This document shows positions 6,644 through 13,528 of a stretch of 16,332 nucleotides of DNA, one piece after another. Source of the DNA: Actinomycetales bacterium (GTDB lineage Bacteria > Actinomycetota > Actinomycetes > Actinomycetales > Actinomycetaceae); NCBI GenBank assembly GCA_022838965.1, contig JALHDK010000017.1, positions 1 through 16,332 on the forward strand, given 5' to 3'. The first letter of the stretch is position 1; each line of letters begins with the position of its first letter. The notes beneath the pieces are model-generated. The model saw only the letters and a program-made list of their open reading frames with translations, did not search any database and was not told where the DNA came from. Position numbers and translations under genes: made by a program.

Positions 6644-9284
6644 CCAGCTCCAGCACCGGCATCACGGTGAGGGAGAGACCGGCCACCAGCAGCCAGTCCC
6701 CTGCCGAGAGTCCGACCGTTCCGAAGGGCTCCTGGAGGGCCGGGACATAGATGATCGCCGTCAGGAGGGCCGCCTCCCAGAGGATGGCCAGGTTGAGCCA
6801 TCGGTTGGCGAACGGCCGGTCGAAGACGGAGTGGCGGTCTGAACGGAAGTTGAACGCCTTGAAGAACTGGATCAGCACGAGCGAGACGAAGACGAGGCCC
6901 ATCGCCTCACGCAGGCCGCGACCGCTGTGGAGGGCCCAGGTGAAGAGGCCGAGATTGACGGCGGTGGACCAGACCCCGCCCGCCAGCATCAGTGTCACCA
7001 CCGGCCGCGTGAAGATCCCGGTGCGCGGGTTGCGCGGGCGCCGGTCCATGAGATCCCGCTCCGGGGGGTCCACCGCGAGGGCGAGGGCGGGAAGGCCGTC
7101 CGTCGCGAGGTTGACGTAGAGGATCTGGACCGCGGAGAGCGGCAGGGGCAGGCCCGCGAGGACGGCGCCGGCCATCAGTCCGATCTCCCCGATGTTCGAG
7201 GACAACAGGTACATGAGGTACTTCTTGATGTTGTCGAAGACCCCGCGGCCCTCCTCGACGGCTGCCACGATCGAGGCGAAGTTGTCGTCCGTGAGGGTCA
7301 TGGCCGCCGCCTCCTTCGTGACGTCCGTGCCCGTGATCCCCATGGCGATGCCGATGTCGGCCTTCCTGAGCGCCGGGGCGTCGTTGACGCCGTCACCGGT
7401 CATGGCAACGACCTCGTTGTTCGCCTGCAGCGCCGTCACGACACGCAGCTTGTGGGCGGGTGAGACGCGCGCGTAGACGGCGATGGTCCCCGCCTCCCGG
7501 GCGAGGCGGTGGTCGTCCATGCCATCGACCTCGGCGCCGACCACCACCCGTCCCCCGCGGAGCAGACCGAGCTCCCGGGCCACCGCCTTCGCCGTGAGCG
7601 GGTGATCGCCGGTGATCATGACCGGCCGGATGCCGGCGCGTTCGCACACCGCGATCGCCTCGCTCGCCTCCGGCCGCGGCGGGTCGATCATGCCGACCAG
7701 CCCGAGGAGAGTCATGTCCTCCCGGGCGGTCTGCAGGCCGGCACCCTCCTTCGCCGCGATGGCCAGCACCCGGAGCGCGTCCGCCGCGAACGTGTGGGCC
7801 ACCTCGAGGAGGCGGGAGCGGGCGGTCTCGTCGAGCGGCGCGACGCCACCGGCGGTCACGAGGGATGTGCAGCCCGGGAGCAGCACCTCCGGCGCCCCCT
7901 TGGTGACGGCGACGCTGCCGTCGCGCGTGTGGTGCAGCGTGGTCATGCGCTTCGTCTCGGAGGTGAACGGAATCTCCCCGACCCGCGGGGCCTCCTCCTC
8001 CAGTGCGCGCTTGTCGAGCCCCGCCTTCGCCGCGGCGACGACGAGCGCCCCCTCGGTCGGGTCCCCGGCGATCTGCCAGCCGGCTGCGGAGCGCCGCACC
8101 TCGGCGTCGCAGGCGAGGGCGGCGGCGGTCAGGAGGCGTCGCAGTTCCGGTGAGGGAGGGGTGGGCACGCCCCGGAGGAGGAACTCCCCCACCGGTTCGT
8201 ATCCTGACCCCCGGAGTTCCCAGGTCTCGCCCGCCACCCAGATCCGGCGAACGGTCATCTCGTCGCGGGTGAGGGTTCCGGTCTTGTCGGAGCAGATCAC
8301 GGAGGTGCAGCCCAGCGTCTCGACGGCGGGGAGACGGCGGATCAGTGCGTTGCGGCGCGCCATCTTCTGGACCCCGATCGCGAGGGAGATCGTGACGACG
8401 GCGGGGAGGGCCTCCGGAACCACGGCGACCGCGAGAGCGATGCCGAACAGGAGCATCTCCATGAAGGGCTGCCCGCGCAGCAGGCCCAGCGCGACGATGA
8501 TGAGGACGACGACGAGGGCCGCACGGGCGAGGACGGCACCGACCCGGTCAAGATTCTGCTGCAGGGGTGTGCGTCCGACCTCGACGTCCTGCAGGAGCTG
8601 GGCGATCCGGCCGAACTCGGTCCCCATGCCGGTCGCCACCACCACGGCACGGCCGCGACCGTATGTGACCGACGTACCGGCGTGGACCATGGTGACCCGG
8701 TCGCCGACGGGCACATCGGCCTCCGTCAGCGGCTCGGTGCGCTTGTCCACCGGGAGGGACTCTCCGGTGAGCGGTGCCTCGTCCACCATCAGATTGACCG
8801 ATTCCAGGACGCGGGCGTCCGCGGGAACCCGGTCCCCGGGTCGCAGGAGCACGATGTCTCCGGGCACGACCTCGCGCGTCGGCACGCTGGACACGCGCTC
8901 GTCCCGCACCACGGTCGCGGTGGGTGCCGCCATCTCGCGCAGGGCTTCGATCGCACGCTCCGCGCGGTACTCCTGGAGGAAGCCGAGGAGGACGGCGAAC
9001 ACCACGATCACCGCGATCACGATCGACTCGATGCCGTGTCCCAGGAGAAAGGACACGGCGGTGGCCGCGAGGAGGATGAGGATGAGGATGTTGCTGAACT
9101 GCTCACGCAGGATCCTTCCCGCGGATACGCGAGACGCCGCCTGGACCTCGTTGGGTCCGTGCTGCCGCAGACGGCTGGCCGCCTCGGCTGTCGTGAGGCC
9201 GCCGGGGGCGCCGTCAAGGGTGGCGATGACGGCGTCGACGTCCATCGTGTGCCACGGAGGACTCGCGCTCACGGGACGCTCCAC
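6600..9284 (-). CDS. Cation-translocating P-type ATPase, Ca2+ (P2A)-like
   Basis: An 894-aa membrane pump. In order: N-terminal cation-ATPase domain (about 10-75); actuator TGES (173-176); M4 VVPEALPAVV (288-297); phosphorylation motif CSDKTGTLT (331-339, Asp333); nucleotide-binding KGAPE (462-466); hinge TGDGVNDAP (629-637); and a C-terminal membrane block. SERCA-type calcium ligands are conserved: Glu291 in M4, Asn697 and Glu700 of SSNIGE in M5, and Asn725, Thr728 and Asp729 of VNLATDG in M6. The M8 Glu of SERCA (E908) appears as Gln806 in LIQFFKAF. Ca2+ export is most likely, though Mn2+ or another cation is possible. The GTG at 9284 begins one base after the regulator stop, with GGGAG 10 bases upstream inside the regulator gene, so translation is probably coupled. 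A GTG at 9272 is also in frame. Confidence 0.93.
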   Translation of the reverse strand: MERPVSASPPWHTMDVDAVIATLDGAPGGLTTAEAASRLRQHGPNEVQAASRVSAGRILREQFSNILILILLAATAVSFLLGHGIESIVIAVIVVFAVLLGFLQEYRAERAIEALREMAAPTATVVRDERVSSVPTREVVPGDIVLLRPGDRVPADARVLESVNLMVDEAPLTGESLPVDKRTEPLTEADVPVGDRVTMVHAGTSVTYGRGRAVVVATGMGTEFGRIAQLLQDVEVGRTPLQQNLDRVGAVLARAALVVVLIIVALGLLRGQPFMEMLLFGIALAVAVVPEALPAVVTISLAIGVQKMARRNALIRRLPAVETLGCTSVICSDKTGTLTRDEMTVRRIWVAGETWELRGSGYEPVGEFLLRGVPTPPSPELRRLLTAAALACDAEVRRSAAGWQIAGDPTEGALVVAAAKAGLDKRALEEEAPRVGEIPFTSETKRMTTLHHTRDGSVAVTKGAPEVLLPGCTSLVTAGGVAPLDETARSRLLEVAHTFAADALRVLAIAAKEGAGLQTAREDMTLLGLVGMIDPPRPEASEAIAVCERAGIRPVMITGDHPLTAKAVARELGLLRGGRVVVGAEVDGMDDHRLAREAGTIAVYARVSPAHKLRVVTALQANNEVVAMTGDGVNDAPALRKADIGIAMGITGTDVTKEAAAMTLTDDNFASIVAAVEEGRGVFDNIKKYLMYLLSSNIGEIGLMAGAVLAGLPLPLSAVQILYVNLATDGLPALALAVDPPERDLMDRRPRNPRTGIFTRPVVTLMLAGGVWSTAVNLGLFTWALHSGRGLREAMGLVFVSLVLIQFFKAFNFRSDRHSVFDRPFANRWLNLAILWEAALLTAIIYVPALQEPFGTVGLSAGDWLLVAGLSLTVMPVLELVKWMVRHGWLTAER

Positions 9285-9285
9285 G

Positions 9286-11937
9286 CTATCGGATCTCCCG
9301 GAGCAGCCCCACGGTCCGTGCCACGCGGACCGCGTCCCGGCGCGACGAGACCCCCAGCTTGCGATTGATGGCCTTGAGGTGCTGCTTGACGGTGTTGACC
9401 GAGATGCCGAGGCGATCGGCGATCTCCGTGTTGGAGCTCATGGTGGGCAGGTAGGCGAGCACGGACAGCTCGCGATCAGTAAGAGCCTCGATGGCGTTCC
9501 CGGGTCGTCCCGGCTCGGCGGTGGCGTGATGGAGCAGGTCACGCAGGAATTCCCGCTCCGTGCCCACCACCTCGAGGTGCCGTCGCACCAGGACATCCAT
9601 GCGGTTCCAGGTCCAGAGGAACGGAGCGCGAGCCTGCTCGGCGACGGCGAGTTCCACTGCCCGCGCGAACGACCGCGTGGACGCGGCGTCCAGGCGAAGG
9701 CGGTCCTCCGCGAGCGCGCAGATGAGCCAGGCTTCGGCGCCCGGCACGCCGTCCTCCTCGCGCTGCTCGTCCGTGGCCTGGATAGCCTCCTGCACCTGCC
9801 CACGGGCGAGGAGGATGCGGGCGCGGGGGGTGCCGAGAATGTCGGGTTCACCAGGCCATCGCGACGTGATGCCGCGCAGTGCTGCTGTTGCCCGTTCCGG
9901 CGAGCCGGACGCGAGTTCGAGGTCTGCCCTGGCACGGGCCGCGAGAATCGCGATCAGTGTCATGTGAGGGCGCTCGGCAAGGTGCTGGGCCACATCCTCG
10001 AGGTGGCGGTACGTCCCGGCCGTGTCCCGGAGCGACAGGGCCCGCAGGGCGTGGACCAGTGGCACGGCGGCCGCGATGAACGGGTCGCGGCGGGCATCGG
10101 CCACAGCCGCCAGCCTGACGAGAGCGTGGTGCGCGGCTTCGTCGTCGCCGCGCTGCACCTCGGCAAGTGCCAGCGCGAGCCACGCTGCACCGCCCTCGTG
10201 CCGGATGCTGGATCCGAGTTGGTCGGCGATCCCGGTGGCTGAGAGGGCGAGATGCCGGGCCTCTGACACCTTGCCCTGCACGACGTGGGCAACCGCATCA
10301 AGACCATGGTGGTAGACGGCGGGGTAGCCCGTGAGCGGCCGGCCCTGCTGCTGCTCGATGGCCTCCCGGAGCAGGGCGGAGGCCCGCCGTGGCCGGCCAT
10401 CCCAGAGCTCGCCGGTCGCTGCGATACCCAGGGGAGTGCGGCGGAACGTACTCCAGCCGGGGGCGTTCTCCGCGGTGAGGGCGTTGGCCACCTCGGCGGC
10501 TGCGAAGCCATCCTCCGCCATGGCTCGCGCGTCTCCGGCACGATGGGCGGACACGGCCGCGAGGACGCGCAGGTTGAGTGAGGTGAGCGAGCGTATCGGC
10601 TCGGGGAGCGAGCCCACGCCGCGCTCGGCTGCTGCGCGCAGTGCCGCCTCGGCGGCGAGGTCATTCCGGCAATAGGCCCCGATCGCGAGAACAGCCTCCA
10701 GCGCCGGCCTGCCGTGGGCGACCTCCGGGCCGATCCGGCCAAGCGGCCCGGCGAGCAGCGGGCGTTCCGAGCTGAACATGATGACCGCGGCGGAGCGGAG
10801 AGTGATGAGGGCCACGTGGTTCCAGTCGCCGCTCTGCAGCGCATGGTCGAGCGCGGTGAGATGATCACCCGCCGCCTCGAACCAGAAGGAGGCCCTCCGG
10901 TGCAGCTCTCCCATCAGGTCGGGATCGTCCTCGCGGAGACGGGAGAGAAGCATCTGCCGCAGCAGCGGATGGTAGCGATACCACCCGCTTCCCGTGAGAT
11001 CAACCACGAGCGCGTTCGACCCGGCGAGCGAGCGCAGTCGCGCCCTGGCGTCGGAGGCACCGGTGAGGGCACGCGCGAGCGGCGCGCAGATCCGCTCCGT
11101 GACACAGGTCGCCTCGAGGAATCGGGCATCATCGGGGCTGAGGTCGTCCAGGACCTCCTCGACCAGATACCCGGCCACCAGTCGCTGGTTCCCGTTGAAC
11201 TCGCGAAGAGCCGCCATCGGTTCCGCTGTCGACTCGAGCGTCATGATCGCGAGCCGCAGCCCGGCCGCCCAGCCCTCCGTGGCGGTCATCAGTCGGTCCA
11301 CGGCTTCATCGGGGAGGTCGAGTCCCCGGTCCCGGAGCAACATCGCCACTTCGTCGCGCGTGAAGGCGAGGTCCGCGGCCCGCACCTCCCCCAGCTTGCC
11401 CTCGAGGCGCAACCGGTGAAGGGCGAGCGGGGGGTCATGACGAGAGACCAGCACCACGTGGAGCCCGCCGGGAATCCGCTTGAGGAACTGGTTGAGGGAG
11501 TCCCAGATGTGAGGATCCCTGATCTCGTGGAGATCGTCGAGAACCACACAGAGTGACAGGTTCTCGAAGGTGCCGGCCAGGTCGAGGAGGTACTCCTCAT
11601 CCAGGTTCTCGGGACCGAGGAGGGTGGGCGGAGGGTGGGTGCCGAGGGCCCGTCGCGCGGCGATCACGACGGCTGCCCAGAACCTCGCCGGCGAGCGGAT
11701 GCCGGAGTCCAGCGAGATCCAGGCGACCGGGCCGGGCGGCGCGCCATCCACCGTCCATGACGCCACGGCGAGCGTCTTCCCCGCCCCCGCGCCGCCGGTG
11801 ACAAGGGTCACCGGGTGATGCCGGACGACGTCGTCGAGCAGGGCGAGGATGCGATCCCGCCGAATGAGCGGCACAGACGCATGAGGGACGGTCAGGCGTG
11901 CATCAAGAAGCGACGAGAGATTCTTCGTCGTGACCAC
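9286..11937 (-). CDS. LAL (MalT-like) LuxR-family ATPase transcriptional regulator
   Basis: A large cytoplasmic STAND-type regulator of 883 aa. It has a P-loop GGAGAGKT (48-55), Walker B VVLDDLHE (131-138), a winged-helix and arm region with YRYHPLLRQMLL near 340, a long Ala-rich helical TPR-like sensor region (about 380-800), and a C-terminal LuxR helix-turn-helix (about 818-883) reading LTDRELSVLAYL then NTEIADRLGISVNTVKQHL. Proteins of this type oligomerise with ATP and an inducer and activate promoters; the inducer here is unknown. The GTG at 11937 is chosen because GGGAG lies 4 bases upstream. The frame stays open to 12717, but that extension is Arg/Pro-rich, runs through two other genes and has no family similarity. 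It sits between a small unknown gene (47-base gap) and the P-type ATPase gene (1-base gap). Confidence 0.92.
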   Translation of the reverse strand: MVTTKNLSSLLDARLTVPHASVPLIRRDRILALLDDVVRHHPVTLVTGGAGAGKTLAVASWTVDGAPPGPVAWISLDSGIRSPARFWAAVVIAARRALGTHPPPTLLGPENLDEEYLLDLAGTFENLSLCVVLDDLHEIRDPHIWDSLNQFLKRIPGGLHVVLVSRHDPPLALHRLRLEGKLGEVRAADLAFTRDEVAMLLRDRGLDLPDEAVDRLMTATEGWAAGLRLAIMTLESTAEPMAALREFNGNQRLVAGYLVEEVLDDLSPDDARFLEATCVTERICAPLARALTGASDARARLRSLAGSNALVVDLTGSGWYRYHPLLRQMLLSRLREDDPDLMGELHRRASFWFEAAGDHLTALDHALQSGDWNHVALITLRSAAVIMFSSERPLLAGPLGRIGPEVAHGRPALEAVLAIGAYCRNDLAAEAALRAAAERGVGSLPEPIRSLTSLNLRVLAAVSAHRAGDARAMAEDGFAAAEVANALTAENAPGWSTFRRTPLGIAATGELWDGRPRRASALLREAIEQQQGRPLTGYPAVYHHGLDAVAHVVQGKVSEARHLALSATGIADQLGSSIRHEGGAAWLALALAEVQRGDDEAAHHALVRLAAVADARRDPFIAAAVPLVHALRALSLRDTAGTYRHLEDVAQHLAERPHMTLIAILAARARADLELASGSPERATAALRGITSRWPGEPDILGTPRARILLARGQVQEAIQATDEQREEDGVPGAEAWLICALAEDRLRLDAASTRSFARAVELAVAEQARAPFLWTWNRMDVLVRRHLEVVGTEREFLRDLLHHATAEPGRPGNAIEALTDRELSVLAYLPTMSSNTEIADRLGISVNTVKQHLKAINRKLGVSSRRDAVRVARTVGLLREIR

Positions 11938-11984
11938 TTCGCTCCCGCCACTGCGCGACCCCCAGCGGGCGTACGGCTCCGATT

Positions 11985-12422
11985 CTAGCCGTTCTCCCCG
12001 GGACGTTCGCGCACGTGCACCTCCGTGAACTCGAGTGCCATGTCCTCGAGGAGTGTGAGGATCCGGAACAGCGATTCCTGATCCTCGGTGAGTTCGACCT
12101 CGAGGGTGGTGGTGGCCGATTCGTTCACCCGCCCGTCGCGCACCACATGCCTCAGCAGCTCGCCGAGTTGCCCCTGGAACTCGAATCGTGCCACTGCGGG
12201 ACCGCCGGCGGGGCAACCGGCGGGCGCGACGTCGATGTCGCTGATGCTCAGTCCGGCCCGTCGGAGGCGATCGAGCACCCCGAGCAGGGCGGGGTGGTCG
12301 AGGACACGGCCACGCAGCACCAGAAGGGGCCCGTCGATGCGCTCCTCGAACTCGGGGAGTTCGAGCCGGTCGGCATGGGTCAGCGAACCCCGCGCACAGA
12401 TTCGCACCTCCAGCGCCGACAT
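11985..12422 (-). CDS. Conserved small protein of unknown function with two beta-alpha-beta repeats
   Basis: Soluble, acidic, 145 aa, with no signal peptide or membrane segment. I do not recognise a named family, although the pattern LRGRVLDHPALLGVLDRL is familiar from small actinobacterial proteins of unknown role. Two segments look alike: residues 33-67 (LLVLRGRVLDHPALLGVL to ISDIDVAP) and 105-139 (TTLEVELTEDQESLFRIL to FTEVHVRE). Each reads strand, D-x-x-x-L helix, strand, which suggests a tandem ACT- or ferredoxin-like fold. The ATG at 12422 has an excellent GGGGAGGAGG site; the frame upstream to 12473 lacks one. It is first in an apparent operon with the LAL regulator and the P-type ATPase, so a ligand-sensing or accessory role is conceivable but unproven. 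Confidence 0.75.
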   Translation of the reverse strand: MSALEVRICARGSLTHADRLELPEFEERIDGPLLVLRGRVLDHPALLGVLDRLRRAGLSISDIDVAPAGCPAGGPAVARFEFQGQLGELLRHVVRDGRVNESATTTLEVELTEDQESLFRILTLLEDMALEFTEVHVRERPGENG

Positions 12423-12473
12423 GGTCCTCCTCCCCGGGTTGGGTGGCTTCCATCGTTGTCGAAGACCCGGCAC

Positions 12474-12501
12474 GCGGGATTACCCGTGGTGGGTGATCCG
12501 C
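12474..12501. promoter_or_regulatory. Operator-like imperfect palindrome between divergent operons
   Basis: GCGGGATTACCC (12474-12485) and GGGTGATCCGC (12491-12501) are near-complementary arms around a 5-base spacer GTGGT, with one bulged G and one mismatch. The site lies roughly mid-spacer between the divergent ATG codons at 12422 and 12574. Its position and symmetry fit a dimeric regulator site, possibly for the adjacent LuxR-type regulator. No clear -10/-35 pair was found in the spacer. Confidence 0.35.
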
Positions 12502-12534
12502 TACCGGGAGCCACCCTGCGACGCTCGTGGCAGC

Positions 12535-12553
12535 CCCGCCCCGAACGGGCGGG
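12535..12553 (+). promoter_or_regulatory. GC hairpin in the leader of the DUF1269 gene
   Basis: A perfect 7-bp inverted repeat, CCCGCCC (12535-12541) and GGGCGGG (12547-12553), encloses the loop CGAAC. It ends 8 bases before the AGAAGGAG ribosome site of the gene at 12574. As RNA it could be a leader structure or weak attenuator. In DNA this GC-rich, such stems also arise by chance. Confidence 0.3.
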
Positions 12554-12573
12554 CCCACGCCAGAAGGAGCCTC

Positions 12574-13065
12574 ATGTCCGAACTCATCATCATCGGGTAC
12601 GACGACCACCCCACAGCCCAGGGCGCCTATGAGAAGGTCCTCGAGCTGCAGCGGGACTTCGTGGTCGACCTCTCCGGCCTCGCCGTCGTCCGCGTGGACG
12701 CCGACGGCAAGCAGCATGTCGACACCCCGGGCAGCATCGTGGGGGCATCCACGGCATCCGGCGCGCTCTGGGGCATGCTGATCGGCCTGCTGTTCCTCGT
12801 CCCCGGCTTCGGATTCCTCGTCGGCGGACTGATGGGGGCGTTCAGCGGGAAGCTGGCCAAATCCGGCATCAACCGCTCGTTCCGGGACCGCGTGCAGGCG
12901 ATGCTCGAGCCCGGGAAGGCGGCCGTGGTGATCATGGCCCGCAAGATCACCGAGGACAAGTTCGCCGCCGCCATGGCCGCCTTCGGGGGAACCGTGCTGC
13001 AGACCTCGCTCTCGGAGGAGGACGAGCGCGAGCTCGCCTCCGAGCTCGCGTCATCCGAGGAGTGA
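12574..13065 (+). CDS. DUF1269 family membrane-associated protein
   Basis: A 163-aa protein matching the DUF1269 pattern: MSELIIIGYDDHPTAQGAYE at the start, FVVDLSGLAVVRVDADGK (29-46), a Gly-rich hydrophobic hairpin at about 60-92 (SGALWGMLIGLLFLVPGFGF then LVGGLMGAFSG), and the family ending AAVVIMARKITEDKF then GGTVLQTSLSEEDERELA. The function of the family is unknown. The paired Gly-zipper helices suggest membrane insertion or oligomerisation, flanked by soluble alpha-beta parts. The ATG at 12574 has AGAAGGAG 4 bases upstream; the open frame reaching back to 12088 is antisense to the neighbouring gene. It is the first gene of the plus-strand operon, diverging from the small-protein/regulator/ATPase operon. 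A META lipoprotein gene follows after 5 bases. Confidence 0.88.
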   Translation: MSELIIIGYDDHPTAQGAYEKVLELQRDFVVDLSGLAVVRVDADGKQHVDTPGSIVGASTASGALWGMLIGLLFLVPGFGFLVGGLMGAFSGKLAKSGINRSFRDRVQAMLEPGKAAVVIMARKITEDKFAAAMAAFGGTVLQTSLSEEDERELASELASSEE

Positions 13066-13070
13066 TCCCC

Positions 13071-13499
13071 ATGACCGTTCAGTCACGTGTGGCACGGGTC
13101 GCCGCGGTTGCGGTGGCCGGACTCATGATCGGTGGCGCCCTCGGCGCCTGCACGGGCGGTGGCGGTGCCGCCGTCGACCTCAACGGGCGGAGCTTCACGG
13201 CCACCGAGGTGCGTGGACACGAGGTCGTGGAGGGGAGCACCATCACCCTCTCCTTCGAGGATGACCGGGTGTCGGCGAACGCGGGCTGCAACACCCTCTT
13301 CGGGGGGGCCAGCTGGGACGGCGGGAAGCTCGAACTCGACGGCGCCCTGGCGTCGACCATGATGGCCTGCGACGACGCCCTCATGGAGCAGGACCAGTGG
13401 CTCTCCGACTTCCTCTCCTCCTCCCCCGCGCTCGCGCTGGACGGCAAGACCCTGACACTCGGCGACGACACCGAGGGAATGACACTCGTCCAGGACTGA
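13071..13499 (+). CDS. META-domain (HslJ-like) lipoprotein
   Basis: A 142-aa predicted lipoprotein. The signal peptide ends in a lipobox LGAC, with Cys27 as the lipidated residue, followed by a Gly-rich linker (TGGGG). The META domain (about 34-142) shows the family marks LNGRSFTATEV, the AGCNTLFGG motif, a TMMACDDALMEQDQWL segment and a VQD end. META/HslJ proteins are linked to novobiocin or heat stress resistance in E. coli, but the molecular activity is unknown. The ATG at 13071 is preferred over the GTG at 13062, because GAGGAG (13057-13062) overlaps the GTG but stands 8 bases from the ATG. That site lies in the last codons of the DUF1269 gene, so the two are probably translated together. 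The SLC13 permease gene follows 29 bases later. Confidence 0.9.
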   Translation: MTVQSRVARVAAVAVAGLMIGGALGACTGGGGAAVDLNGRSFTATEVRGHEVVEGSTITLSFEDDRVSANAGCNTLFGGASWDGGKLELDGALASTMMACDDALMEQDQWLSDFLSSSPALALDGKTLTLGDDTEGMTLVQD

Positions 13500-13528
13500 G
13501 CGGGGTAACCCCGGAAGGACGCAGACGG

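Noticed and set aside
7612..10242. 876-codon plus-strand open frame
   Set aside because: Antisense to the P-type ATPase and regulator. Composition is Arg/Ser/Pro-rich with no domain; a GC-driven shadow of real genes.
12450..12470. DosR/DevR-like box in the divergent spacer (minus strand GGGTCTTCGACAAC)
   Set aside because: Only one half resembles the GGGACTT-type motif; the CCC half is missing.
12088..12573. Upstream extension of the DUF1269 frame
   Set aside because: Antisense to the 145-aa gene and of low complexity. The AGAAGGAG site sets the start at 12574.
11938..12717. N-terminal extension of the LAL regulator frame (260 extra codons)
   Set aside because: Arg/Pro/Gly-rich with no family similarity, it runs through the small-protein gene and into the DUF1269 gene. 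GTG 11937 has GGGAG at the right distance.
13500..13513. CGGGGT-A-ACCCCG dyad between the META and SLC13 genes
   Set aside because: Six-bp arms with a one-base centre cannot form a usable RNA hairpin at that loop size. It lies just before the SLC13 ribosome site and may be chance.
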